Assembly: GCA_017545325.1 (NCBI GenBank)
Contig: JAFWOX010000063.1
Coordinates: 1 to 36,019 of the forward strand
Length of the DNA stretch: 36,019 nt
Direction: 5' to 3'
Source of the DNA: Oscillospiraceae bacterium
GTDB taxonomy: Bacteria > Bacillota_A > Clostridia > Oscillospirales > Oscillospiraceae
Both the position numbers and the translations under genes were made by a program. Below the pieces are notes generated by a model. The model was given only the letters and a program-made list of their open reading frames with translations, searched no databases and was not told the DNA's origin. Shown here piece by piece: positions 1 to 8,201 of the stretch (positions are counted from its first letter, which is position 1; every line of letters starts with the position of its first letter).

Positions 1-236
1 ATTTTGGGGCGAAATTCATTTTTGCCCCAAAATACTGCTATCGCCGCAAGTGTCGAAGTGTACGACCGAGGCGCGCAGCGGCGATGTCATCCTTCTCAAC
101 TCGGAGCCCAGCGAAGCGGGTCCGAGTTGAAGCGTGTCGACAAAGTCGACACGCTCAGCCGCCTGCGGCATTCGCCGCAGGCGGCTGCTTTGATGCAATC
201 AAAACGAATACCGCAGGGGCTTGCCCCTGCGGTATT
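1..236. repeat. Run of six inverted repeats (stem-loops) in an intergenic region
   Basis: Six separate inverted repeats follow one another with little spacing. Arms are 1-10/24-33 (10 bp), about 40-47/78-85 (8 bp), 96-105/121-130 (10 bp, continuing inward with small mismatches), 131-141/145-155 (11 bp, AAA loop), 156-169/174-187 (14 bp, ATTC loop) and 207-220/223-236 (14 bp, 2-base gap). The four longest are perfect in their main stems. No convincing gene lies here; the short reading frames across it are made of the repeat arms. The last hairpin serves as the terminator of the minus-strand operon. The others have no assigned role. They could be an extragenic palindromic element or part of a structured RNA. 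Confidence 0.85.
201..236 (-). terminator. Rho-independent terminator of the ABC export operon
   Basis: A 14-bp perfect stem (207-220/223-236) lies 18 bases past the stop codon of the last minus-strand gene. On the minus strand it is followed by a short T-run (201-204). The T-run is weak, so termination may be incomplete. Confidence 0.6.
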
Positions 237-253
237 GGATTAGATGTGTAAAC

Positions 254-1762
254 TCAGTTGGTGTACACCAGGGAGACCTCCCGGTCGTCCATGGCCCGCT
301 CGATGGCGGTCATCAGGGTCTGGATATTGCCGGAGTATACGTAATACTCCGCCACCCCGTCCACCACGCAGGCGTACTGCCGGTCGTTGATCCGGTGGAA
401 GGTCATCTGGCGTTCCTCTCCGCTCTTGAGCTTCACGGTGATGGAGTAGGAGTAATCCGCATCATAGGTGATGCTGTCCGTCAGGGTATTGACCTCCCGG
501 AAGTTCAGGGTACGGGAGAAGATCCGCTTGGTGTTGGTCTCGTGGATATCCTTTCCGTTGATGTGGCTGCAGGTGCGGACCACATCCACGCCGGAGCCGG
601 TGACGTCGTCGTACTCATAGAGCTCCATGACGAAGATCTCGCCGTCGAAATCATAGGTGATGGATTCCACGTCGTGGATGTTGATGATCCAGATGGCCCG
701 GATAAGCAGGTTCATGTAGTTGATGTTCACCCACTCGAAATCGTCTTCCGAATACCGCAGCACCGTGAGGTAATCCACCTCCCCGGCCTGGTAAGCGTCG
801 TACTGCCGGCCCAGGCAGGCATAGGCGGAGCCGGAGAAGGTGGTGCCGATGGTCAGGTCGAGGATATTGCCGGAAATGTCCTCCAGATACAGCCGGGCGG
901 GCTTGTCGAAGCCGTATTCCTTGAACTGGTCCGGGGTGATGTCCCCGATGATGTCCCCATAGGTGATGGTAGCCAGGATATCCAGCAGACTTTCGATCTT
1001 CTCGTCCGCGCAGGAGGAGACCACCGGTTGGGTCATCATGTATACGGAGGAGGATTTGTTGTCCGGCATGGTGAACTCTTTATCCAGCCACAGCTCCACG
1101 GGGGTGCCGTCCCGCCGGGTCATGATGACATGGTTGATGTTGGTGTAGACCTCCTCCTCCTCATACTTGGGGAAGGAGGCGACGTTGCGGAATTCATAGG
1201 GCTTCCGCATGAGCAGCTCGCCCAGGTAATTGCCCACGGTGTACACGATCCGATCCTCTTCGGTCATGACATAGTAGTTGCGCTGCACCGGGGTCATGCT
1301 GCCCACGTACAGGGTGACATGGGAATCATCCCTGAAGGTGATGGTGATGGTGAACTGGGGTTCATCCAGCCCGTAAATGGACAGGTCCTCCGGATCCGCC
1401 TCCACCAGCGCCGTTCCGGTAAGGGAGGTGAAGGTATACATCATGGAGCGGAACTTGGAGGTGTTGTATCCGAAGAAGGTGTCGTCCGGCACGGCGGCAT
1501 ACTCATACAGACCGTTTTCCTTCTGGGAGATATTGATCTCGAAGGTGCTGCCGTCCTCATATGTGCAGTCGAACCGCACCACCTCGTTGCCGGAGGCCTT
1601 GATGACGTAATACACCGGCGCTTCCGTGGCGGTGGGGGAGGGGGAGACCAGCTCAACGGGCGTCTCCTCCTCCGGAAATACGAATTTGAGGATCACGAAG
1701 GCCAGGGCTAAGACCACCACCGCGCCTCCGGCGATCAGGATGCGCTTGATGTTCTTGGACAT
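254..1762 (-). CDS. DUF4340-like membrane-anchored protein of an ABC export operon
   Basis: A 502-residue protein with a single N-terminal hydrophobic segment (about residues 6-28) and a short acidic/Pro/Ser/Thr linker, followed by a long beta-rich extracytoplasmic region. Its position as the last gene of a GldA-GldF-GldG type set and its overall make-up match the DUF4340 proteins commonly found there. Family assignment is from pattern and context. I chose the start at 1762 rather than the longer frame (1840) because its ATG shares one base with the stop of the upstream gene (TAATG), a typical coupled junction, and gives a clean membrane anchor. The product probably sits on the outer face of the membrane beside the GldG-like protein. 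Substrate unknown. Confidence 0.8.
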   Translation of the reverse strand: MSKNIKRILIAGGAVVVLALAFVILKFVFPEEETPVELVSPSPTATEAPVYYVIKASGNEVVRFDCTYEDGSTFEINISQKENGLYEYAAVPDDTFFGYNTSKFRSMMYTFTSLTGTALVEADPEDLSIYGLDEPQFTITITFRDDSHVTLYVGSMTPVQRNYYVMTEEDRIVYTVGNYLGELLMRKPYEFRNVASFPKYEEEEVYTNINHVIMTRRDGTPVELWLDKEFTMPDNKSSSVYMMTQPVVSSCADEKIESLLDILATITYGDIIGDITPDQFKEYGFDKPARLYLEDISGNILDLTIGTTFSGSAYACLGRQYDAYQAGEVDYLTVLRYSEDDFEWVNINYMNLLIRAIWIINIHDVESITYDFDGEIFVMELYEYDDVTGSGVDVVRTCSHINGKDIHETNTKRIFSRTLNFREVNTLTDSITYDADYSYSITVKLKSGEERQMTFHRINDRQYACVVDGVAEYYVYSGNIQTLMTAIERAMDDREVSLVYTN

Positions 1763-3288
1763 TACAGATGTCTCCTCTTTGACCAGATGATGATGCCGAT
1801 GGCCAGGATGGCGAGGGGCATGGCGATGACCACGACCCACAGGACGACCCGGACCTGCCAGGTGAGGATATTCAGGGTGTTGGATTCAAAATTCTTGTCC
1901 TCAATGACCACCACGTCGTTGTATTCGCTGATATAGTCCACCACGGTCTCGATGAACTGGGCGTTCAGGAAGTTGGAGGCCTTGGGGCTCAGCACGGTGT
2001 CGGAAATGAGGCCTGCGGTGCAGAAGAGCAGGTCGCTGCGGGTGTAGTTCAGGTTCTTGTCCGAGACCACATACTCGGAGATGACGCACATGTTGAAGGG
2101 ACCCACGTCGTCTTCCTCGGTCTGGTCGTAGTTCGTGAAGGCGGCGGAGAGATCCTTGGCGTAGGACCGGGAGGAGGAGGTCATCAGGGCCCGGACCTTT
2201 ACGGAGGCGGTTTCGGTGCCGGTCATTTCAATGGGCATGGCGGCGGGAATGATGGCGAAGTAGTTCCGGGTGTTCAGCTTCTCCGTCACATTCTCGATGG
2301 TGGCGATGGTGGGTACCACGTACATGGGATAGCCGCTGAGGCTCTGGTAGTTGTCCAGGATCATTTTGTTCTCGTACCTGACGCCCCATTCCTCGAAGAG
2401 GATGTTCAGGTTGGTGAGCTCGGTGCTGGTCTGGGGAGTGATGGAGATGATGGCGTCGCCGCCCCGCATGAAGAACTCATGCAGCTTATCCGTCTCCTCC
2501 TTGCTGTAGTCCGTGTCCGGGGAGGAGATGATGATCAGGTTGCATTCCTCGGGGATATCCTCCTGGGCCAGGATGATATTGCTGGTATCGTAGTTCATCT
2601 TCACCAGCAGGCCGGAGAGCTCATCCAGGCCGTAGTCCTCGCCGTGGCCGCGGATATAGACGGCGGTGTTCACGGTTTCCTGGGTGACGAAGAGCAGGGC
2701 GGAGGTGAGGCGCTGCTCAGCCCGGAGGCCGACATAGTAGGTGGTGTTGGTCTCCTGATCCACCTTCATGTTGTACATGCTGGTGGGGGGCATATAGGTT
2801 TTGCGCAGGTCGCTCTCCACAATAATATAGTTGGAGCTCAGGTCGCCCAGCTCGTTATACTGGTCAAAGATCTTCGGGTTCATGTTGGGACTGATATACC
2901 GGACCTTGATCTTGCCGCCGCCCAGGGCTTCGTATCGCTGCAGGATCTCATAAAGGTTGCTCAGCAGCTCGGTGGAGTCCCGGTAATCGGTCTCGTCCGC
3001 CAGAACGGTGATCAGCACGTCCCGCGACAGGTCGTCGATGACCTCCTTGGTATCCTCGGAAATCTCGAACAGGCCTTCCCGGGTCATATCGAATTCCCAG
3101 ACGAAACGCTTGGTCATATAGCCCAGGAGCACGTTCACCAGGATAACGGCTACGATAAAGATGATGGTAAAGATGGTGGCGAGGGTGCCGTACTTGAATT
3201 TCCGGCTTTTGATCTCTTCTTCTTCCGCCGCAAGCTCGGCGTCGATCAAACCTTCGTTCAGCAGCTCGTCTTCTTTTCTGCGCTTCAT
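1762..3288 (-). CDS. GldG-like auxiliary protein of an ABC export system
   Basis: A 508-residue protein with a charged cytoplasmic start (EDELLNEG...AEEEEIK), a transmembrane helix at about residues 34-57, a large outside domain and a second helix near the C-terminus (about 476-500) ending in basic residues. The sequence just after the first helix (FDMTREGLFEISEDTKEVI) is the typical entry of the GldG/ABC-type uncharacterised transport family. In Bacteroidota these proteins take part in gliding. In Clostridia they accompany an ABC exporter of unknown substrate, so the gliding name should not be taken as a function. It starts 19 bases after the permease stop and overlaps the next gene by one base. 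Confidence 0.85.
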   Translation of the reverse strand: MKRRKEDELLNEGLIDAELAAEEEEIKSRKFKYGTLATIFTIIFIVAVILVNVLLGYMTKRFVWEFDMTREGLFEISEDTKEVIDDLSRDVLITVLADETDYRDSTELLSNLYEILQRYEALGGGKIKVRYISPNMNPKIFDQYNELGDLSSNYIIVESDLRKTYMPPTSMYNMKVDQETNTTYYVGLRAEQRLTSALLFVTQETVNTAVYIRGHGEDYGLDELSGLLVKMNYDTSNIILAQEDIPEECNLIIISSPDTDYSKEETDKLHEFFMRGGDAIISITPQTSTELTNLNILFEEWGVRYENKMILDNYQSLSGYPMYVVPTIATIENVTEKLNTRNYFAIIPAAMPIEMTGTETASVKVRALMTSSSRSYAKDLSAAFTNYDQTEEDDVGPFNMCVISEYVVSDKNLNYTRSDLLFCTAGLISDTVLSPKASNFLNAQFIETVVDYISEYNDVVVIEDKNFESNTLNILTWQVRVVLWVVVIAMPLAILAIGIIIWSKRRHL

Positions 3289-3307
3289 GTGTCGTACCTC
3301 CTTCCCC

Positions 3308-4012
3308 TCAGCTCCAGCGCTTCTTTTCCAGGACCCGGACGGTCAGGAAAAGGAAGACGGCAGAGACGCAGAGATAGAATACAAAGTCGGCCACGGAGAA
3401 AACGCCGACGTAGAATGTGTTGAACCGGCGGTAAATGCTGATCCAGTAGAGGATCTGCTTGATCCAGCCCACGTTCACCAGGTCATAGGCGAAGTCCAGC
3501 AGGAACAGGGTCACGTTGATGGCCAGGGTGGCGATGTTCGCCACCAGCTGGTTTTCCGTCAGGGAGGAGACGAAGCAGCCAATGGAGATGTACACGGCCG
3601 CCGCGCTCAGCAGGGCGATATAGTTGCCGACGATGATGGCTGCGTTGGGGGTGCTCATGGCGGCGATGATGATGACCTGCACCAGCATGAGCGCCAGGGT
3701 GATGACGAAGACGGTGTAGGCCGCCAGGAACTTGCCCATCACGATGCCCGCCGGCCGCACGGGGGAGGTGAGCAGGAGCTGATCCGTCTTCTGCTTATAA
3801 TCCTCGCTGAAGGTGCGCATGGTGAGGATGGGCACCAGGACCATCATGGCGTAGAGCATGATGGTGTAGCAGGTGGTGAGCCGGTTTTCTCCCGTGAGCA
3901 TGTTCATCAGGAAGAACACCAGGTTCATCACGAACAGAAAGGCTGCGATGAACACATAGCCGACCGGAGAGGTGAAATAGGCTCTCAGGTCCCGTTTATA
4001 GATCGCGGACAT
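3308..4012 (-). CDS. ABC-2 type permease, GldF-like
   Basis: A 234-residue integral membrane protein with about six hydrophobic helices, beginning with an N-terminal KRDLRAYFTSPVGYVF motif typical of GldF/NosY-like ABC-2 permeases. It forms the membrane channel for the ATPase encoded just upstream; the two frames share one base (TGATG), so translation is likely coupled. The family usually has 230-250 residues, so this is full length. Substrate cannot be read from the sequence. Confidence 0.9.
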   Translation of the reverse strand: MSAIYKRDLRAYFTSPVGYVFIAAFLFVMNLVFFLMNMLTGENRLTTCYTIMLYAMMVLVPILTMRTFSEDYKQKTDQLLLTSPVRPAGIVMGKFLAAYTVFVITLALMLVQVIIIAAMSTPNAAIIVGNYIALLSAAAVYISIGCFVSSLTENQLVANIATLAINVTLFLLDFAYDLVNVGWIKQILYWISIYRRFNTFYVGVFSVADFVFYLCVSAVFLFLTVRVLEKKRWS

Positions 4013-5130
4013 CAGATCTCCTCCTCCTTGCCTTCGGATGCCGGGGCAACCGCTTCCTCCGCCGGTTCAGGCGGCTCGGACGGCTCCGGGGAGGCGTAGG
4101 CCTCCGGGTCGGATCCCTCGCCGCCGCTGACGTTCAGGGCGACCTCTCCGGGCACCTTCTTGGGGGCCTTGTTATGGGGATCCCGCTGCTTTTTCTTCTC
4201 CTCCACCAGCTTGAGGAAGATATCCTCCAGGCTGATGTCCATGCTCTTCAGCTGCAGGATGGGGTAGCCGGCCTTAGCCAGGGCGGCGAACATGGGCTTG
4301 CGGATGTCCACATTGGGCCGGGCCTCAACCAGGAAGTCGTAGGAGCCCTTTTCCGCCTGGACGGTCACATCCGCGAAGCGGACGCCCTCGATGCTCCGCA
4401 GGAGCTTCCGAACGGAATCCCTGGGGCCTGCCACCCGCACGGTGAGCTTCCGGTCCCCGGTGATCATGGCGGAGAGATTCTCCGGCTTGTCGTCCGCCAC
4501 GATCTGGCCGTTGTTGATGACCAGGACCCGCTCGCAGATGGCGCTAACCTCCTGCAGGATATGGGTGGAGAGGATAATGGTGCGGTTTTTTCCCAGGCCC
4601 TTGATGACGTTGCGGATCTCAATGATCTGCTTGGGATCCAGGCCGACGGTAGGCTCGTCCAGGATCAGGACCTCGGGGTTGCCGATGAGGGCCTGGGCGA
4701 GGCCGACGCGCTGCTTATAGCCCTTGGACAGGTTGCGGATCACCCGGGTGTAATGCTCCTTCAGGCCCACCAGCTCGCAGATCTCGCCGATATGGGCGGA
4801 GCGCTTCAGCTCCCCGGAGGGGACCTTCAGGTCAAAGATGAAGTCCAGATATTCCGCAACGGTCATATCCAGGTACAGGGGCGGCTGCTCCGGCAGATAG
4901 CCGATCTGCCGCTTGGCGGAGACCGGATCCTCCAGGATATCGATGCCGCCGATGCGGGCGGCGCCGGAGCTGGCGGACAGGTACCCGGAGATGATGTTCA
5001 TGGTAGTGGACTTTCCCGCGCCGTTGGGCCCAAGGAAACCCACGATCTCCCCGTCCCCGATGGTGAAAGAGAGGCGGTCGATGCCCCGCTTTTTTCCATA
5101 GGTTTTTGTGAGATTGGATACTTCGATCAT
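4012..5130 (-). CDS. ABC transporter ATP-binding protein, GldA-like
   Basis: A 372-residue ABC ATPase. Visible motifs are Walker A GPNGAGKST, the signature LSKGYKQRVG, Walker B VLILDEPTVGLDP and the switch histidine in LSTHIL. It drives the GldF-like permease encoded next. The start at 5130 is preferred over the longer frame at 5157 because AAGGAGG lies 9 bases upstream and the protein then begins MIEVSNLTKTYG, the normal ABC start. After the ATPase domain (to about residue 310) is an extra tail that is lysine-rich and then strongly acidic and Pro/Ala/Glu-rich. This low-complexity tail is not needed for ATPase folding and may be a flexible docking segment. First gene of a four-gene operon. 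Confidence 0.92.
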   Translation of the reverse strand: MIEVSNLTKTYGKKRGIDRLSFTIGDGEIVGFLGPNGAGKSTTMNIISGYLSASSGAARIGGIDILEDPVSAKRQIGYLPEQPPLYLDMTVAEYLDFIFDLKVPSGELKRSAHIGEICELVGLKEHYTRVIRNLSKGYKQRVGLAQALIGNPEVLILDEPTVGLDPKQIIEIRNVIKGLGKNRTIILSTHILQEVSAICERVLVINNGQIVADDKPENLSAMITGDRKLTVRVAGPRDSVRKLLRSIEGVRFADVTVQAEKGSYDFLVEARPNVDIRKPMFAALAKAGYPILQLKSMDISLEDIFLKLVEEKKKQRDPHNKAPKKVPGEVALNVSGGEGSDPEAYASPEPSEPPEPAEEAVAPASEGKEEEI

Positions 5131-5274
5131 CCGTTTGTTCCTCCTTCGGCGCTCCATCGCCCGGAATACGGCCCGGATGAGCGGGAAGCGCCGTCCTTCT
5201 TGTCAGCTTTACCGGAAAAAAACCGGAAAAAAGCCGAAAAACCTACGCAAAATGACAAATTGGGATTCTGTTGC

Positions 5275-5303
5275 ATTATAGCACCCCCCGCAAAGATTTA
5301 CAA
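5275..5303 (-). promoter_or_regulatory. Sigma-A-type promoter of the ABC export operon
   Basis: On the minus strand TTGTAA (5303-5298) and TATAAT (5280-5275) are separated by exactly 17 bases, about 145 bases before the ATPase start. The -10 box is consensus. It is divergent from the rpmE promoter. Confidence 0.75.
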
Positions 5304-5327
5304 CCAATAAATCAGCCGAAAAAAGGC

Positions 5328-5356
5328 TTGCAATTTCAGGGAAACTGTGTTAGAGT
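5328..5356 (+). promoter_or_regulatory. Probable rpmE promoter
   Basis: TTGCAA (5328-5333), a 17-base spacer and TAGAGT (5351-5356) lie 45 bases ahead of rpmE. The -35 box is good and the -10 box moderate. A strong ribosome-binding site (AAAGAGGTG, 5385-5393) follows. Confidence 0.6.
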
Positions 5357-5401
5357 ATCTAACGCTCGCAAAAACGGATCGGAGAAAGAGGTGAACCAGC
5401 A

Positions 5402-5605
5402 ATGAAGGACGGGATCCATCCGAAGTATTACCAGACTACCATCAAGTGCGCCTGTGGGGAGGTCATCTCTACCGGGTCTACCAAGCAGGATATCAAGGTC
5501 GAAATCTGCTCCAAGTGTCACCCCTTTTTCACCGGTAAGCAGAAACTGGTCGATACCAGCGGCCGTGTGGATAAGTTCAACAAGAAGTTTGGCCTTACCA
5601 ACTGA
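5402..5605 (+). CDS. rpmE: 50S ribosomal protein L31
   Basis: A 67-residue protein beginning MKDGIHPKY, the universal L31 start. Four cysteines in the pattern CxC (residues 16 and 18) and CxxC (36 and 39) mark the zinc-binding form of L31, which sits on the large ribosomal subunit near the central protuberance. Length and sequence are normal. It has its own promoter and a strong terminator, so it is probably a single-gene transcript, with hflX following. Confidence 0.97.
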   Translation: MKDGIHPKYYQTTIKCACGEVISTGSTKQDIKVEICSKCHPFFTGKQKLVDTSGRVDKFNKKFGLTN

Positions 5606-5620
5606 AACCTGTCGGATAGA

Positions 5621-5659
5621 AGCCCTGCGCAGCGCTTGACGCCTTGCGCGGGGCTTTTT
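5621..5659 (+). terminator. Terminator after rpmE
   Basis: A stem of about 12 bp (AGCCCTGCGCAG paired with CTTGCGCGGGGCT, one G-U pair) is followed by five T. A second small hairpin (CGGGCC/GGCCCG, 5669-5684) lies directly downstream, before the hflX ribosome-binding site. Confidence 0.8.
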
Positions 5660-5705
5660 CCATGTTCACGGGCCTTTCGGCCCGCAATAAGCGAGGAGAA
5701 ATACC

Positions 5706-6998
5706 ATAGATATTAAGCAGATCAACGAGCCCGGCCGGAGCCGGGAGAGAGCCATTCTCGTGGGGCTGGATGCGGCCAGTATGGAGCCCGGGGAACGGAG
5801 CAGCGAAAGCAGCATGGCGGAGCTGGAGGCTCTGCTGGAGACCGCAGGGGGTGAGGCGGTGGCCTGGACCCTGCAGAACCGGGATGCGCCGGATCCCGGC
5901 AGCTTTATCGGCAGCGGCAAGGTGCAGGAGGTCAGGGAGCTGGTGCGGTCCGAGCACTGCGACCTGGTGGTGTTCGACAATGAGCTCAGCCCCTCCCAGA
6001 TGCGGGTCCTGTCCGAGGCGCTGGAGACCAAGGTCCTGGACCGCAGCGGCCTGATCCTGGATATTTTCGCCGGGCGGGCGCGGACCCGGGAGGGCCGGCT
6101 CCAGGTGGAGCTGGCCCAGTACCAGTACCTTCTGCCCCGGCTCACGGGCATGTGGACCCATCTGGTGCGCCAGACTGCCTCCGGGGGCAGCAGCCCCATC
6201 GGCACCCGGGGCCCCGGGGAGACCCAGCTGGAAACGGACCGGCGTCATATCCGCCGGAAGATCCAGAAGCTGCGGGAGGAGCTGGAGGAGGTGCGCCGGG
6301 TGCGAAGCACCCAGCGGCGCATGCGGCAGAAGAACGAGGTGCCCACCGTGGCCCTGGTGGGCTATACTAACGCGGGCAAGAGCACCCTGATGAACGCCCT
6401 CACCGGAGCGGGCCTCCAGACCGGGGACCGGCTGTTCGACACCCTGGATACCACCACCCGCCGTCTGCGGCTGGACGAGACCACCGAGGTCCTTCTGAGC
6501 GATACCGTGGGCTTCATCCGAAAGCTCCCCACCCAGCTGGTGGAGGCGTTCAAGGCCACCCTGGAGGAGCTGAGCTATGCGGACCTGATCCTCCATGTCA
6601 TCGACGGCTCCAACCCGGATTGGGCGGAGCAGGCCCGGGTGACGGACGGCCTGATCCGGGAGCTGAAGGTGGAGACCACCCCCAGGCTGGAGGTATTCAA
6701 CAAATGCGACCTCTCCGGTACGGAGCTTTTCCCCCGGCGGGAGGATGCGGTGTGCATTTCCGCCGTCACCGGGGAGGGGCTGGAGGAGCTGCGCGGCCGG
6801 ATCCTGGCCCTGCTCCGGGGCCAGGAAAAAGAGGTCGCCTTCCTCCTGCCCTACAGCAAGGCGGGGGAGCTGGACGCCCTTCACAGCGGCGGAAGGGTGA
6901 CCCGGACGGAATACACGGAGGAAGGGATCCTGGTCCGGGCGGTATGCCGCCCCGAGACCTACGGCCGCCTCCGGGCCTATGTGCGGAATGAAGAATGA
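5706..6998 (+). CDS. hflX: GTPase HflX
   Basis: A ribosome-associated GTPase of about 430 residues that splits stalled or hibernating ribosomes. Seen motifs are the HflX-specific GTRGPGETQLETDRR block, the G1 loop GYTNAGKST, the G3 motif DTVGF and G4 NKCD. The first canonical start in frame is GTG at 5760, but this would begin inside the conserved ERAILVGLD strand and has no ribosome-binding site. GAGGAG at 5693-5698 points 7 bases later to ATA at 5706, which opens a frame reading xDIKQINEPGRSRERAILVGLD. An in-frame stop lies at 5688-5690. So the real start is probably ATA, or a base error for ATG. The coordinate given uses ATA. The gene overlaps the next one by 11 bases. Confidence 0.9.
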   Translation: MDIKQINEPGRSRERAILVGLDAASMEPGERSSESSMAELEALLETAGGEAVAWTLQNRDAPDPGSFIGSGKVQEVRELVRSEHCDLVVFDNELSPSQMRVLSEALETKVLDRSGLILDIFAGRARTREGRLQVELAQYQYLLPRLTGMWTHLVRQTASGGSSPIGTRGPGETQLETDRRHIRRKIQKLREELEEVRRVRSTQRRMRQKNEVPTVALVGYTNAGKSTLMNALTGAGLQTGDRLFDTLDTTTRRLRLDETTEVLLSDTVGFIRKLPTQLVEAFKATLEELSYADLILHVIDGSNPDWAEQARVTDGLIRELKVETTPRLEVFNKCDLSGTELFPRREDAVCISAVTGEGLEELRGRILALLRGQEKEVAFLLPYSKAGELDALHSGGRVTRTEYTEEGILVRAVCRPETYGRLRAYVRNEE

Positions 6999-7641
6999 AA
7001 GTTATCTGACCCCCGGGGCCTTCGGGGAGGCGGAGTTCACGGAGAAACGCTCCCGCTTCATCGGCCGGGTCTGGCCGGCGGAGACGGAGGAGGAGGCCCT
7101 GGAGCATCTGAAGCGGATGCGGGAGCAGCATTGGGACGCCACCCATAACGTCTATGCCTATATCCTCCGGGAGGGGGGCATCATGCGCTATTCCGATGAC
7201 GGGGAGCCCCAGGGCACCTCCGGCATGCCGGTGCTGAACGTGTTCCGGAGCCGGGAGATCGTGAACGTGTGCTGCGTGGTGACCCGGTATTTCGGCGGGA
7301 TCCTCCTGGGTACCGGCGGCCTGGTCCGGGCCTACAGCCGGAGCGCGAAGCTGGCCCTGGAGCAGGCGGGCGTCAGTCGGGTGGGCCTTTGGGATCGCCT
7401 TCTGATCGCCTGTCCCTACAGCCTGTATGAGCGGATCCGCCGGGAACTGGACCAGGCGGGAGCCATTACGGAGGATACGGCCTTCGGCACGGACGTCTCC
7501 CTGGAGCTGCTGCTTCCCGCCGGGGGAGCGGAGGGGCTGAACCGCCGGCTCCTGGAGCTCAGCGGCGGCGCCGTGGAGGCCCTGACCCTGGGACAGGAAT
7601 TCCGGGGCGTTCCCCTTGCGTCCGGGCCGGAATCGGATTAA
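6988..7641 (+). CDS. YigZ/IMPACT family protein (UPF0029)
   Basis: A 217-residue protein with the two family signatures: YSDDGEPQGTSGMPVL near the middle of the N-terminal domain and VTRYFGGILLGTGGLVRAYS after it, then the small C-terminal domain. Family members bind nucleic acid or regulate translation-linked stress, and the molecular role in bacteria is unsettled. The ATG at 6988 is preferred over 6979 because it gives the usual short N-terminus; both lie within the end of hflX, so translation is probably coupled. Confidence 0.9.
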   Translation: MKNESYLTPGAFGEAEFTEKRSRFIGRVWPAETEEEALEHLKRMREQHWDATHNVYAYILREGGIMRYSDDGEPQGTSGMPVLNVFRSREIVNVCCVVTRYFGGILLGTGGLVRAYSRSAKLALEQAGVSRVGLWDRLLIACPYSLYERIRRELDQAGAITEDTAFGTDVSLELLLPAGGAEGLNRRLLELSGGAVEALTLGQEFRGVPLASGPESD

Positions 7642-7644
7642 AAT
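7616..7644 (+). promoter_or_regulatory. Probable promoter of the DUF3237-like gene
   Basis: TTGCGT (7616-7621), a 17-base spacer and TAAAAT (7639-7644) overlap the stop region of the YigZ-family gene, 41 bases before the next start. Confidence 0.55.
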
Positions 7645-7684
7645 GGAAGCAGATGATTGATTCTGATGAAGGGAGTCTGTTTGT

Positions 7685-8107
7685 ATGGCGGATAAGCTCA
7701 TTATGGAAGTTCTGGTCTCCATTGACGGAAAGGATGTATCGGGTCTGAAGGGACCCGGCGGGGAAGTGGTGATGATCCCCTTCGGCGGCACGGTGCAGGG
7801 GGAGATCTTCAACGGCGTGGTGTGCCCCGGAGGCGTGGACTGCCAGCGGGTGAACCTGGCCGGAGTTCGGCATATGTGCGCCCGGTATATGCTGGAGGGG
7901 ACGGACAGCGCCGGGGAGAAATGCCATATTTTCGTGGATAATAACGGGTATTTCACCGGTATGCAGATGCCCTTCCACACCGTACCCACCTTTATGACGG
8001 ACAGCAAAACCCTGGCTCCCTATCTGCACCGGAATAAATTCCGGGCGGAGGGGCACCCCCGGGAGGGGGGCGTCACCATCAAGTTCTTTGAGGTGGATGC
8101 GGAATAA
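7685..8107 (+). CDS. DUF3237-like (UPF0311) small beta-barrel protein
   Basis: A 140-residue soluble protein with no signal peptide or membrane segment. Glycine-rich turns (FGGTVQGEIFNGVVCPGGVDCQRVNLAGV), then a lysine- or histidine-containing beta region with FVDNNGYF, resemble the DUF3237 family, which forms lipocalin-like barrels of unknown function. The assignment is from memory of the pattern and is moderate. It has its own promoter and a terminator, so it is a one-gene unit between yigZ and the tRNA editing gene. Start is ATG after a GAAGGGAG site. Confidence 0.6.
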   Translation: MADKLIMEVLVSIDGKDVSGLKGPGGEVVMIPFGGTVQGEIFNGVVCPGGVDCQRVNLAGVRHMCARYMLEGTDSAGEKCHIFVDNNGYFTGMQMPFHTVPTFMTDSKTLAPYLHRNKFRAEGHPREGGVTIKFFEVDAE

Positions 8108-8125
8108 AACCGGCTCCCGGCAAGC

Positions 8126-8154
8126 TTGACAAAGTCTGCCGGAGGAAACATAAT
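8126..8154 (+). promoter_or_regulatory. Promoter of the AlaX-deo genes, overlapping a terminator
   Basis: TTGACA (8126-8131), a 17-base spacer and CATAAT (8149-8154). The -10 box overlaps the first bases of the terminator stem that begins at 8152, so initiation would fall inside the left arm of the hairpin. Confidence 0.65.
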
Positions 8155-8184
8155 GGTACGCAGGAGATCTGCGTACCATTTTTT
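8152..8184 (+). terminator. Terminator after the DUF3237-like gene
   Basis: A perfect 12-bp stem (8152-8163/8169-8180) with a five-base loop, followed by a T-run. It stops transcripts from upstream. A transcript begun at the overlapping promoter would lack most of the left arm and so escape it. Confidence 0.85.
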
Positions 8185-8201
8185 GCTTTGGGCGGGAGGC
8201 C

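Noticed and set aside
221..1711. Plus-strand open frame of 496 codons
   Set aside because: Antisense to the DUF4340-like gene; Val/His/Gly-rich shadow composition and no start signal.
1762..5130. Gliding motility function for the Gld-like genes
   Set aside because: Gliding by Gld proteins is specific to Bacteroidota and needs many other genes. Clostridial homologues are general ABC exporters.
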